A stretch of 64,000 nucleotides of DNA from Bufo bufo (lineage: Eukaryota > Chordata > Amphibia > Anura > Bufonidae): NCBI RefSeq assembly GCF_905171765.1, contig NC_053392.1, forward strand, positions 40,671,822-40,735,821. The letters run 5' to 3'. Under the pieces are notes generated by a model. The model did no database searches, was not told the DNA's origin, and saw only the letters and a program-made list of their open reading frames with translations. Of the stretch, positions 28,991 through 40,164 are shown one piece after another. The number at the start of each line of letters is the position of its first letter. Position 1 is the stretch's first letter. Made by a program: the position numbers and the translations under genes.

Positions 28991-30740
28991 AAGACAGCAC
29001 AGAGCATCTGTACTATGTGCATGGCTCTGATTCCCAGGCTGCATCTGTCTAATATCATTTTATTTTATACTATTGTTTTATTTTATGTTATTCGATTTAT
29101 TATATCATTGTATATTATATTATAGGTTATTACTATATTATTTTATTTTATACTATTGTTTTATTTTATGTTATTAGATTTATTATATTATAGGTTATTA
29201 CTATATTATTTTATAGTTTTTTAATCATGCTATAATTATTATATTATTTTGTATTATATTATATTTTCAGCTTTTAACTATTATATCATAGTATAGTTTT
29301 ATATTACATTATTATTATATATTATTATATATTATAGTTTTATATTACATTATTATTATTATTATTATATATTATACTATTTGACATAAGGTGGAAGTTA
29401 TTGTCATTGTAAGAAAAAAAATCCAATGTAATAATAATAATAATTATTATTATTTTTATTTTTTTGCTTACAATGGCAATAACTTGCACCTAATGTCAAA
29501 TGACATAAAACTATAATATAATATATAACAATAATGTAATATAAAACTATTATTATTTTATGCATTTATTAATATATTTTTTATCTCCTGGTTGCTTCTC
29601 TCTCAAATGCTGCATTACTTTATAAGAACTTTATTACTTTATTAGTTTATATTATATTCAGTGTAGGTTAAAAAATTTGAAAAAATAACAATACTCATTA
29701 TTAGCATAACTAGTATTTTAGATTAGATTAGGTGTAGAATATTTTATTTGTAAGCAAAATCTAATCTAAAAAATAAATATTATTATTGTTTATATATTAA
29801 CCTCCACATGCTTCTATCTTAAATACAGTATTTTGTGTCATTTAAGTTAAGAACCTTTCCACATTTTGTTAGCCTCATAAAGTACTTATTATGATTATTA
29901 TCATTATATGTCTATTGAGTATACTTTTGTATCGTTTGTTTTAGAATGATATATATATACAGTATTTGCTCTATATTCTAAATAAATTCATGTCAAAGCA
30001 CTTGTAAACAAACAAACAATAAAAAAGAATGGATGGATTTAAAATTGCTCAAATGGTAGCAGTGCTCGTGTACAGTGGTCCGGCCATTTTTTATAAGAGA
30101 TGGCGGTGCACATAGAGCTTCATGAGTCGGTCACCAGCCGGTATCTGTGTAATTATTTCAGTGCATAGAGTGAAGAGGTTAATGCTGGATTACGGATCAG
30201 GTTGCAGGGGGTGAACAGAGAAGAGGTGGGGTACAGCCGCACGGTCAGGTCTCCTGATGCAGTTTTGGAAGTCAAAATGGGAAGTGGATCGTAAAAAGAG
30301 AGAAAGTATAAAGGATACATATGACTTCTCTGACTTCTTTTGTGAATCCGCTTCCGCAACTGTATTAAGAAACCTGACCGTGTGGCCGTACCCTTTTTCT
30401 TAGAGAAAGTGAAAGATGCGTTTTTAGGGCATGCACTATGGATGTTGGTAATTAATCTGCTGCCCGAAAGCAATGATTCTCTATGGATCCCTCATCCACA
30501 TACAGAGGAGAGGATAGATGAATGTAAAGGCAGCATCTCTTCTGACCAGTGGGCTGTTATTGGGAATGAATGGTCCATTCCCGTTTGCTGTGTCGGCCCA
30601 TGTAAAGTGGCCTATAGTCTTAGATCATTGGAAAAAACGTAGAGCAGGGGTAGAATGGCCGAAAGAGGAGAGGGAGGTGATGGAGGCAGCACTGGGAACT
30701 ACTTCCTTTGATGAGAGTGATAAATTGTATTCTATTGTAG
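28991..30740 (+). other. pomc intron 1, AT-rich part with inverted repeats
   Basis: 29060-29600 is very AT-rich, with ATT/TAA microsatellites. A palindrome has arms around 'ggaagttattgtcattgtaa' (29391-29410) and 'ttacaatggcaataacttgc' (29468-29487). A second inverted repeat at about 30225-30395 pairs 'acagccgcacggtcagg' with 'cctgaccgtgtggcc' and is probably a MITE. No additional exon was recognised. Confidence 0.65.
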
Positions 30741-30751
30741 ATGGGCGACCA

Positions 30752-31655
30752 TAACAAGGACTGGCACAGGGTGGAGGCATCGGAGTAGTGACTGGCACAG
30801 GGTGGAGGCATCGGAGCAGTGACTGACACAGGGTGGAGGCATCGGAGCAGTGATTGGCACAGGGTGGAGGCATCGGAGTAGTGACTGGCACAGGGTGGAG
30901 GCATCGGTGCAGTGACTGGCACAGGGTGGAGGCATCGGAGTAGTGATTGGCACAGGGTGGAGGCATCGGAGTAGTGATTGGCACAGGGTGAAGGCATCGG
31001 AGCAGTGACTGGCACAGGGTGGAGGCATTGGAGCAGTGACTGGCACAGGGTGGAGGCATCGGAGCAGTGACTGGCACAGGGTGGAGGCATCGGAGTAGTG
31101 ACTGGCACAGGGTGGAGGCATCGGAGTAGTGACTGGCACTGGATAGAGATATCAAAGTAGTGACTGGCACAGGGTGGAGGCATCGGAGTTGTGACTGGCA
31201 CAGGGTGGAGGCATCAGAGTAGTGACTGGCACAGGTTGGAGGCATCGGAGCAGTGACTGACACAGGGTGGAGGCATCAGGGCAGTGACTGGCACAGGGTA
31301 GAGGCATCGGAGCAGTGACTGGCACAGGGTGGAGGCATCGGAGCAGTGACTGGCACAGGGTGGAGGCATCGGAGTAGTGACTGGCACCAGATAGAGGCAT
31401 CAGTGCAGTGACTGGCACAGGGTGGAGGCATCAGAGTAGTGACTGGCACAGGGTGGAGGCATCAGAGCAGTGACTGGCACCAGATAGAGGCATCAGTGCA
31501 GTGACTGGCACAGGGTGGAGGCATCAGAGTAGTGACTGGCACTGGATAGAGACATCGGAGTAGTGACTGGCACAGGGTGGAGGCATCGGAGTTGTGACTG
31601 GCACAGGGTGGAGGCATCGGAGTAGTGACTGGCACAGGTTGGAGGCACTGGAGTA
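30752..31655 (+). repeat. 31-bp minisatellite in pomc intron 1
   Basis: About 29 copies of a 31-bp unit (agtgactggcacagggtgga then ggcatcggagc). Because 31 is not a multiple of three, the same pseudo-peptide appears in all three minus-strand frames, which rules out a real gene. Some units carry 'cactggatagagat' or 'caccagatagagg' variants in a repeated order. Confidence 0.95.
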
Positions 31656-34332
31656 GCAGCTGGACAGATAGGTGAGCCTGGCTGCGGCGTTCAGGACAGA
31701 TTGGAGAGAGAAGCACAATTAGGAAGGGGTTACAGTGATTAGTAGATTACATTCTCAATAAAAATGATAATTTTCATTAAACCTTGTAATAAAAATAATA
31801 ATAATAATAATAATTACCATTTCATTATTTAAAAATCAGAATAATTTTCGCTCTTTGTCAGATGTTTCACATTTCTATCATCGTGAAGTGGCTGAGCTCC
31901 GACAATGAAATGTGTGGGAGAAGCTAACCACTAATGGTCCATTCACTGTAACTTCAGCGCATTATCACACGACACGGCTATGTTCTTACATTAGTGATAA
32001 ACCAGAGGTTGGAATGAATTGAAGGCACGAAATAAGATTATTGCCGAGTGATGTGAATACAAACGTCAGACCAGGTCCCTACATAAAAGGCACTTACTAC
32101 TCGGTGGTAACTACCTGGCAGTGTCATCTGGGTTGAGACAGAGCCTTTTAATTGTGCAAGGACACAAAGGGTCCACGGTGCCGAATAAACCACGCACAGT
32201 AGGTTACAAAAAAATTATAGTTCAAAGGAAATGAAACCATCCAGTAGGCTCGAATGCTGCTTCCTGTGTTCAGATCTGGTCCCTAATTTTTGGCCCCAGT
32301 TTTCCTTCCATTGTTGATTTTGATTGAATTATTCTATTTTTGATCAGTGGCATAAATAAAAGAGAACCAACCCTATAGTAAAACTACCTACGGTGGCCAT
32401 ACATATTAGATGAAAGTTGGCTGAACCTGATGGTTACGACCGGACCAGAAGACTACCTAATGTGTATGGGGATCACCCAACTCAGAAGAAGGATCCAACA
32501 TGCCTCATACTTTGTTCCCCTGGAGATAAGCCAACACCTGAAGAGTCTGATAGGGTTTTATTTCCATCTTGAGATATATATTGTGGATTTAGGAGGAACA
32601 GGTGTCGGCTGCATGAAGTTTCAGCCAACAGCTATCTACAGTGTATGGCCAACTTTATGGTGCAAGGGTTTAGCCATTGAGGACAGAGGATTCTGTTGTT
32701 CATTCCACCCTCCATACCCTATCCTTGACCCTTGGGCCAATTGCCCACCTCAATGCAGAGGAACTGAGTTGAGCCCCATCTCTCCAAGGGGCCCATAGCA
32801 GTAGATGGTCTGCATCTATGTTACATCCATCCTTGCTTGTATGTAAGACCTTGACCTCTAATCCTTTCCTTATAGTCCTCACGGTCTCATGATTTCAGTC
32901 TGTACACAAGTATATTGAATGTATGAGGATAAAGTCATATTATTATTCTCTACTGTGCCAGCCTTGAAGTTTGCTATATTCTCATTCACATTCTTAGATA
33001 ATGATATTCTTAATGCAGATGTCAAGTTCTGTTCTAGTCCTGTGTTTGGCTAACCTTCCTTTTGCAATGATTCTCACCCAATTTTTGACCGTCACCTTCC
33101 AGTGGTTTCATATCCATAGAAGTTATCCTTAAAGGGGTTCTCCAATTTAGAAAACATATTTACAAATACCCTATTAGGAAATTCTGAGTTCCCTTTTGAA
33201 GATCCTGATCTTGTAGTCTGAGTGAAGAGCGGCAGCAAAGAGCTTCTCTGTCTGGTACCCTTACCAATGAGCGCTAGTATGAGACCCTGTAATGAGTTTC
33301 TTTTAATCCATCAAACAAAAGAGATTGTCCAAAGTGGACGTCCCCTTTTAAGAAGACTTCACTCGTGACTGAAGTCAATGTAGAAAGAAATTTGTAAGGC
33401 AATGTGAGTTATTATTTAACCTGTCCCCTCAAGAATTTCTGCATCATGGATATTTAAGATATTAATCAATTTTCAATTATTGGTGCAATTCCCAAAGTTT
33501 GTTAGTGTGGAAACATACAATTCTGTTACTCAATGATGTCAAAATGTCGCATCTTCACTTGAAGTCCTTCATATCAGCACATCCATCTTCTGATAGCCAT
33601 GTGTAGATCCCGATCTGACCTTTCTGATTTATGATGAGCTTCCCGATTTGTGATGCCCTTCCCTTGCTTGCCCCAAAAATCTACTGAGCATAGTGAAATA
33701 AAACTTTTTGATATCAGTCAAGATATGTCCACCTTTTAGTTTCCTAGTGTCTCCTAGATCACAAGAGATTTGCCCTTTCAACGTAAAGCCATGAACCTTA
33801 TAAGGCAAGAATTATAGGCCACAAATGTGGTTCATAAGTGGAACTTGAGTTAAACTTAAGACCATTTTTCCTGATATCTACTCAAACCCTAGATATGACT
33901 CTACATCCCTTCCAAACCATGGTCCTTCTCAAAATTAAACTCACTTCCAATGTTATGCATGAAAACTCATTAGCCACAAACCACATCCTGAATTTGCAAT
34001 TTATAGCAAGACCTTGACCCTAAAAAAAAACAATCCACCATGTTAGCTGAGCATTGAGAAGGAGCTTCCTCAGCCTAAGTATACTGATGCAACATCGTTT
34101 CACTGGTTGACCAGGTATGTACTTACATCATCGCCGTAGATGCTCCAATTCCCAATTAACTGAATAACCATAGGAGGATGCTATCAGAAGTCGTGACCAG
34201 CTTTGTGTAAGAAAATATAAAGTTTTTGTCTTTCTTTATGCCCTGAGAGGTTTAAACATTTCTTTACAGCAATTTCTAATTATGGAGATCACTGCAAAGT
34301 TCAATCATGTTTCTCATATTGTCTCTTTTCAG
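31656..34332 (+). other. pomc intron 1, remainder
   Basis: Mostly non-repetitive sequence ending in the acceptor tract 'attgtctcttttcag' at 34332. A repeat at 32390-32660 starts 'ggtggccatacatattagat' and ends near 'agtgtatggccaacttt', inverted ends of a probable MITE. No other gene was recognised. Confidence 0.55.
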
Positions 34333-34347
34333 CCATCCTTCCTGAGA

Positions 34348-34476
34348 ATGTTGCAGCCAGGGTGGAGATGTATCCTGACAATACTCGGGGCGTTTATATT
34401 TCACGTCGGTGAGGTCAAAAGTCAGTGCTGGGAGAGCGGTAAATGTGCAGATCTGAGCAGCGAGGATGGGATACTG
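34348..34476 (+). CDS. pomc: Pro-opiomelanocortin, coding part of exon 2
   Basis: The exon starts after the acceptor at 34332 with 15 untranslated bases and the ATG at 34348. It encodes 43 residues. Residues 1-25 form a secretory signal peptide with a hydrophobic core ([13 protein letters not shown]), and the mature N-POMC begins about Gln26. Cys27 and Cys33 are the first two of the four N-POMC cysteines. The exon ends in phase 0 at GATGGGATACTG before GTAAGA (donor GT at 34477-34478). An in-frame upstream ATG at 34282 lies in intron sequence before the acceptor and is not the start. Confidence 0.93.
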
Positions 34477-34477
34477 G

Positions 34478-35494
34478 TAAGAATCATCTTTAGACCATGG
34501 TCATTGAAAGTCATTGAAAACCGGTGCCTCATATCCCATCATCTATAGTCCACCATCATGAACTAAATACCTCTGCAGAGCCATGTTAATCTACTGCCAT
34601 AAATCCCATCATCTATAGTCCACCGTGACCTACATGCAACCCTACAGCCATTGTAATATGCCATATATCCCATCATCTATAGTCCACCATGACGTATATA
34701 CCTCCCCAGAGCCATGGTAATGTACTGCCTTATAGCCCATCATCCATAGTCCACCATGACCTATATATCCCAACACAGTCATTGTAATCTACTACCACAT
34801 TTCCCAACATCTATTCTCCACCATGACTTACATACACCCCACATTCATTATAATCTGCCATATATCCCATCATCTATAGTCTACCATGACATATATATAT
34901 ATATATACACCTCTCTAGAGCCATTTTAATCTACTGCCATATATCCAATCATTTATAGCCCACCATGACCTACATACACCCCACAGCCATTGTAGTCCTC
35001 TGCCATATATCTTATCATCTATAGTCCACTGTGATCTATATACCCCCACAGCCACTGTAATCTGTTTTATATCCCATCAGCTATAGTCCACCATGACCTA
35101 TATACCTCCCCACAGTCATTGTAATCTACTGCAAAATATTCCATCATCTATACTCCATTGTGCTTGGTTTGTTTTTGTTATTTTTTGGACAAGTGTCCAG
35201 CTATCTACTGTGATTTGCTACTAGAAACCCTACTGGGTTTTCTTTCAGTACATTATTTACATTTCAGGGCATGATATTGAGGGATTCTACTAGAGTTAAG
35301 GTTCATTGACACAGATGTATTCATGTTCCATGTACTCATTCATATCTTTTTGCCAAAACCAATAAGAAACCTATGCCCCATGATTTGAGAAATGCAGAGG
35401 CATAAAGTAAAGCCTACCTGTGTCTCCTCATGTGGTAGAAGGACATTTGGGCTCCATCAGGCACAATGGTCTAGGCGAGACTGCAACCTCTGCA
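34478..35494 (+). repeat. About 65-bp tandem repeat in pomc intron 2
   Basis: From about 34525 to 35165 roughly ten degenerate units recur every 62-75 bp, with the words 'atcccatcatctatagtcca' and 'ccattgtaatctactgcc'. Divergence between units is high, so the array is old. The rest, up to the LTR copy at about 35500, has no recognised feature. Confidence 0.85.
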
Positions 35495-35499
35495 TCACC

Positions 35500-36217
35500 T
35501 ATGTCTATGTGCAAAGGGCCGCCACCGTGTGCCAGGTTTAGTAGGAATGCCGAGTGGTGTGATGTGGCCTAAATGTCTCTTTATGTGTGTCACGGTGCTC
35601 CTACCTGGATACAGCTGGATCCCAGGCTTTGGCATAGAAGCAATAAATAGGGGGAATAATTGAGGGATTTGAAAGAATAACTTGAGTCCAGACCTTGAGA
35701 TGAAGTTCAATGGCAGCTTTACTTGAATAAACGTTTCTTCAAACAGTTTTCAGGCTTTGTCTTGGTTCCAGTAGGCTTTAGCATGAACTGGCAGGCAAAC
35801 TCAACTCTGCTTTCTCTCTTTCTCTCTGCTGTACTGACAGGCTAGCCTAATGACTTTGATTCCTTCTTTATGCTGCACTCCACTCTTTAGTCTGACTTAG
35901 TTTCAGCCAAGGAATAGGTTAGTGTCCTGTCAGCTCCAACATGGAGTCTGAACCGGAATCCTCTAGAACTACCCCAACTCCTTCTGGTAGCAAGCAGGAC
36001 TCACACACTTCTGCCCAAAAGGGGGGAGAATGGAATGGTAAGGATAGATCTGCCATATTTGCTGCCACCTGCTGGTAAACCAGGTAAATTATATTTATAA
36101 CAGTTTACATAACAATATTATAGATGCACATTGTGGTGAACCTGAAACAGAATACATATATGACATTGTGTTAGCCCAATAAAGACAGTATCAGGGTGCA
36201 GAAGTGGTCTGGGGTGT
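35500..36217 (-). repeat. Solo LTR-like repeat in pomc intron 2
   Basis: The segment matches 40230-41150 in several blocks: 'ctcctacctggata', 'gagtccagacctt', 'gctgccacctgctgg', and the end 'gggtgttaca' against 'gggatgttaca'. On the minus strand it begins TGTAACACCCCAGA, as an LTR would. Its left end is truncated. No internal retroelement sequence adjoins it. Confidence 0.65.
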
Positions 36218-36339
36218 TACATATGTCCCTGAAGAAAGGCCTTGCTGACACTGTTTGAACCTTCATCTCAACTTTGCATCACACACATAGCTCCTGTCAA
36301 TCTTCCCATCACCATTGTAACAGTTCTTGTTTTCATCAG

Positions 36340-36993
36340 GAATGTATTAAAGCCTGCAAGATGGACCTGTCTGCAGAGTCACCAGTGTTTCCTGGGAATG
36401 GACACATGCAACCACTCTCTGAAAACATCAGGAAGTATGTCATGAGCCACTTCCGCTGGAATAAGTTTGGCCGAAGGAATAGCACCGGTAGCGATAGCAA
36501 CAATGCAGGTTACAAACGGGAAGATATAGCCAACTACCCCATATTTAACCTGTTCCCCACTAATGACAACCAAAACACACAAGATGGCAACATGGAAGAA
36601 GAAGCTATGGACAAGCAAGACAATAAGAGGTCATATTCTATGGAACACTTCCGATGGGGTAAACCAGTCGGCAAAAAAAGGAGACCTATTAAGGTTTTCC
36701 CAAGCGATGCTGAGGAAGAGTCATCGGAAATCTACCCAACAGAGTACAGAAGAGAGTTGTCTGTAGAGTTTGACTACCCCGATACCAACTCCGAAGAAGA
36801 CATGGACGACAGCATGTTGATGGAAAGCCCAAATAAAAAAGATCGGAAGTATAAAATGCATCATTTTCGATGGGAAGGTCCACCCAAAGACAAAAGATAT
36901 GGAGGATTCATGACCCCTGAGCGCAGTCAGACTCCACTAATGACTCTTTTCAAAAATGCCATTATTAAAAATGCCCACAAGAAGGGTCAATAA
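36340..36993 (+). CDS. pomc: Pro-opiomelanocortin, exon 3 (hormone-coding)
   Basis: After the acceptor TTTCATCAG the frame continues from exon 2 for 217 residues to TAA at 36991, giving a 260-residue precursor. Numbered on the precursor: Cys45 and Cys49 complete N-POMC; gamma-MSH core HFRW at 80-83, with an N-glycosylation site at Asn90; Lys139-Arg140 precedes ACTH at 141-179 (39 residues; alpha-[16 protein letters not shown], then GKKRR); Arg180-Arg181 follows; beta-MSH core HFRW at 218-221; Lys228-Arg229; beta-endorphin at 230-260, starting YGGFM. All three melanocortin cores and the opioid core are intact. The products act on melanocortin and opioid receptors, for example in pigment and stress control. 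Confidence 0.97.
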   Translation, partial: ECIKACKMDLSAESPVFPGNGHMQPLSENIRKYVMSHFRWNKFGRRNSTGSDSNNAGYKREDIANYPIFNLFPTNDNQNTQDGNMEEEAMDKQDNKRSYSMEHFRWGKPVGKKRRPIKVFPSDAEEESSEIYPTEYRRELSVEFDYPDTNSEEDMDDSMLMESPNKKDRKYKMHHFRWEGPPKDKRYGGFMTPERSQTPLMTLFKNAIIKNAHKKGQ

Positions 36994-37280
36994 GATGGTT
37001 CCATGCAAAATATCCTTCAGGTGAAGCCAGCATGTCTTTTCCAGGGTCCACTATGAACCTACTCTATAGTGAGCCGCTTATCCTGTCCATTAATTTATGT
37101 TCTGTCAGATTTGGCTTTTGAATGTTCTGTACAAAGTTAGCAAAGTCCAACAGGAAAGACCTGCAATGGCGCTGTACATAAGGAAGAGGTAGATGTTTCT
37201 ATCGGTGACTCTCTAGTTTTCTGTTTGCTAATTTATATTCATATCTGACCAAAATGTGCAATAATGTAAATGAATGGGAC

Positions 37281-37286
37281 AATAAA
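37281..37286 (+). terminator. pomc: pomc polyadenylation signal
   Basis: AATAAA lies about 290 bp after the stop codon. Cleavage is expected near 37300. No earlier canonical signal was seen in the 3' untranslated region. Confidence 0.75.
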
Positions 37287-37490
37287 CGTTTACAATCTTA
37301 CCGGCTTCCAGTCTGTTGCTTCTGTTCTTTATCACCATGTACCTTTCAAAGTGACCCCCAAAATAAAGTATTTTAGGAATACTTAATATGATATCCTCCT
37401 CTTTCTAGGATTCTGTCCTGAAAAAAAGTCATCTATGTATCCCCCCAGCGTAGTCTATATTTCCTTCTCCCCTTCCAGTGTTAAAGCATA

Positions 37491-38211
37491 TGTGACAGTA
37501 TTTTGTGTCATTGTTAGCCCAGCGGTCCGTGCTGGCGCTGCTGACCCTACCCACGGACACGGGCTCCCTCTTTCCCTCCTGCTGCCATCCGCTGTGCTGA
37601 CAAGCGCGGGCAACAGGTAGCTTAACTGCATCTGTGCTCAATGCTAGAGTTTACCTCCTGCTGGAGACCTGCACCGTTGTTAGGGCTTGTATGGGTGTGT
37701 CTCTCCTCACTTTTGAGACAGCACGTACATGCCCTCTGTCTCACCAGCCTATGGCTGGATTGCAGGAAGTATTTAAATGTGCTTCCTACCACAGGAAGAT
37801 GCCTGAGAAACTCATGGCCACTAGCTTGCCTAGTTCCAAGTGTGAAGGTGTTTTTTCAAGTTCTGCTTTGCTGTGTACCAGACCCCGCTTTTGGAATTAT
37901 CAGATTTTGCCTGTTTGCCGCCTGCCTCTGACCTCAGACTTTATTTACGGACCTTGCTTGTTTGCCACCTGCCTCTGACCTCGTTTACGGACCTTGCTTG
38001 ATCTCTGCCTGCCCTGACCACGTACTTCCCCTCGGTGCTTGCACCGGTATCTCTGACCACCCTGGTCAGCTGCCACTGACTCGGGGACTGCTCTGGAATG
38101 GCACCTGGCAACTACCCTAACGGACCAAGCCTATCCTCACCATCAGAGGCTCTAGTGAAGACCAGGTAGTATAGTCAGTGGCGCAGTGTTTCCACACCCG
38201 CTTGCATAACA
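37491..38211 (+). repeat. Solo LTR-like element
   Basis: The 721-bp segment starts TGTGACAGTATTTTG and ends TTGCATAACA, TG...CA ends with a CT-rich downstream half ('cctgcctctgacctc' twice), a composition common in vertebrate Gypsy LTRs. No coding interior is attached. The flanking bases do not give a clear target duplication, so exact ends remain uncertain. Confidence 0.55.
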
Positions 38212-38319
38212 GTCATGAAAGGTAGGGAATAGTGCAGCCCTGTACTTCCACCCAGACCACTATCTCTACCTTGGACGATCCACTCTAAATGACGGCCCCC
38301 AACTGGTCGATGGTCCCTG

Positions 38320-39215
38320 ACCCAGGGACGTCGTTAGGTCAAAACATTCGGGGCTTGAGCCCCGGATGTTCTGTCCAGTCCCCCGAATGTTATGCTTTTT
38401 AATACTGGACGTGTCTACATTCCACTGTAATACATGAGGGGAATAGAGAAAGAAAGAGAAAAGGTGCACACAATACGGTAGTATGTTCAGTATAATTACG
38501 ACAGGAAGTGAGAAATCTGGTGGAGGCTCACCTTATGGGGTTATGCTAGTAATAGGCACAACCCTATTGTAAACTTGTGTAAGTAAGACCTTTTCACCAG
38601 GACTGCAGCCGCAAACTGAGTTTCTTTTGGATAGGATGTCCAGTCCCCCAAAGGATACTTGCAATGAAAGAGGTTCTGCTTTGGCGCAAAATCACAAGTC
38701 TTAAAATCACGGTCTTAATAAATAAAATTCTTCTTTTTAATTGAAGGTAGTGCATAAATAAAAGAAACAAAGCGTTTCGGGGATTGACACCTGATGAAGC
38801 GCATTGTTTCTTTTATTCATGCGCTACCTTCAATTAAATTTTTTATTTTTATTTATTGAGACCGCCTCCGCCGGTGATTTTGCGCAAAAGCAGAACCTCT
38901 TTCGTTGCCGAATGTTATGCTGGCCTGGTAGCATTCTATTTTTTTATTTGGCTATTCCAGGGCCCTTTAATATTTATTGGACCTGGGCAACCCACCACAG
39001 ATCATCCCCCCACCCCCCTTGTACTTGTTCTGCTGATCCGCTACTTGCAGGCTGCGCGGGCATGAGTTCAGTTGCTGTCCTGCGGCGCGGGATTGCGCAC
39101 CGAAGTGACTGAACTCATGCTCGTGCAAGTAGCGGATCAGCGGAACAAGTACAAGGGGGGTGGGGGGATGATCTGTGGGGTTGCCCAGGGTCCGCTCCCA
39201 TCAATATTAAAGGCC
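38320..39215. repeat. Palindromic MITE, long form, split by an insertion
   Basis: From 'ggtcaaaacattcggggct' (38338) to the Penelope-type insertion at 38397, and then from 38908 to 39215. The second part is a long palindrome: 'ggccctttaatatttattgg' pairs with the complement near 39190-39212, and inner arms 'cttgttctgctgatccgcta' and 'tagcggatcagcggaacaag' enclose a GC-rich loop. The short relative at 16146-16312 lacks the inner hairpin. Confidence 0.7.
38397..38907. mobile_element. Penelope-type mini-element with 14-bp target duplication
   Basis: A long left arm (to about 38790) and short inverted right arm (about 38793-38907) match the element at 7447-7969 block by block: 'gaggggaatagagaa', 'ggactgcagccgcaaa', 'gatgtccagtccc', 'gcagaacctctttcgttg'. 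It is flanked by the direct repeat CCGAATGTTATGCT (38383-38396 and 38908-38921), a clear target duplication that defines both ends. No reverse transcriptase is present. At the centre one hammerhead half and one CTGATGA remain (38777-38800), so the ribozymes are broken by deletion. Confidence 0.8.
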
Positions 39216-40164
39216 ACCCATTCCCAATGAGCCAATGTGTAACCTGTGTTAAATGATAAGGGATTCACCTATTTCCACTCAATCAACCAGCCTTTCACCT
39301 TCCATTATGGCAGTAAACCCCCCACCCCCCCCCCCCCCAACATCGTCCACCCACCCAGACACACAATTTGAAGCCACCTCCAAGTTGTGGCCCGAGAGGA
39401 AGGCCACACATTCAGTGCTCTGCAGCAGTCAAAGGGTTAACAATGAATTCAGCAGGGTTAACGGATAGAGTCACACACAGGCGTAAGGATTAAGTCAAAA
39501 GAAAGAAAATTAGACTAAATATCTACAAAAGAGAAAGCCCTGAACAGATATGAGTCCTTTGAGTTTCTTCTGCTTCCTTGGGGTCAAGGAAGAACATTGG
39601 TCACACCTCATATTGGAATTTGACCCTAAGAATGTGAAGTTGTTCATGTCCTATTTCACACTCTTGGTCCCCAGATCTGGTTTCCAGAGCTGCTACCAGG
39701 TCATTAGCAGATTACATATGAGAGATGGAAGTCATGATTGTTATGTAGGCAATTGGCCTTCAACCAAGTGATAAGCCTTCAGGATCATTCACTTGTTGCC
39801 CACTTGCCCGTCACAGTTTTTTCTGGTGTGTTACTCATCTTGGTGTTGTACGGAAATGTCTACTTTGAGTTTATAAATTCTGTGAATGTAGTTCAGAATT
39901 GTCTCTGTGTCTCAGTTCAGTCAATGGGCCAGATGCCTCAAGAGGAGACCGGTCAGATTGTGCTGAGCTGCCAACCTCATCTTCTGAACTCTGGAATCTT
40001 ACCAATATATGAACAACATCTGGACCCATATTGTAATAGCAAAGTCTTAATGCATAGACCAGCACATCAGAGGTTAATGTGCAGTAAGCCGGATTGGGGT
40101 TATGCACACTGACGCTATAATATGCAATGACTGGGTCAGGTGTAAATGATAGTTAATAGTTTTT
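39216..40164. other. No gene recognised
   Basis: Contains a C-run at 39319-39340. Short frames on both strands show no conserved features. Confidence 0.55.

Larger units (their letters stand above)
28930..37303 (+). other. pomc: pomc transcription unit (3 exons)
   Basis: Exon 1 is non-coding, exon 2 carries the signal peptide and the start of N-POMC, and exon 3 carries the hormones. This is the conserved vertebrate POMC gene plan. Intron 1 is about 5.3 kb and intron 2 about 1.9 kb, both with GT-AG ends. Transcript ends are estimates from the TATA box and the AATAAA at 37281. The product is made in pituitary corticotrophs and melanotrophs and cut by prohormone convertases at dibasic sites. 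Confidence 0.85.

Noticed and set aside
30620..31718. Several minus-strand Ser/Pro/Cys-rich ORFs up to 212 residues
   Set aside because: The 31-bp repeat gives the same peptide in all frames, so none is a real gene.
34282..34347. Upstream in-frame ATG as the pomc start
   Set aside because: It lies before the splice acceptor at 34332 and would not be in the mRNA; the Met at 34348 gives a normal signal peptide.
36274..36339. N-terminal extension of the exon 3 ORF
   Set aside because: This is intron sequence ahead of the acceptor; the coding exon starts at 36340.
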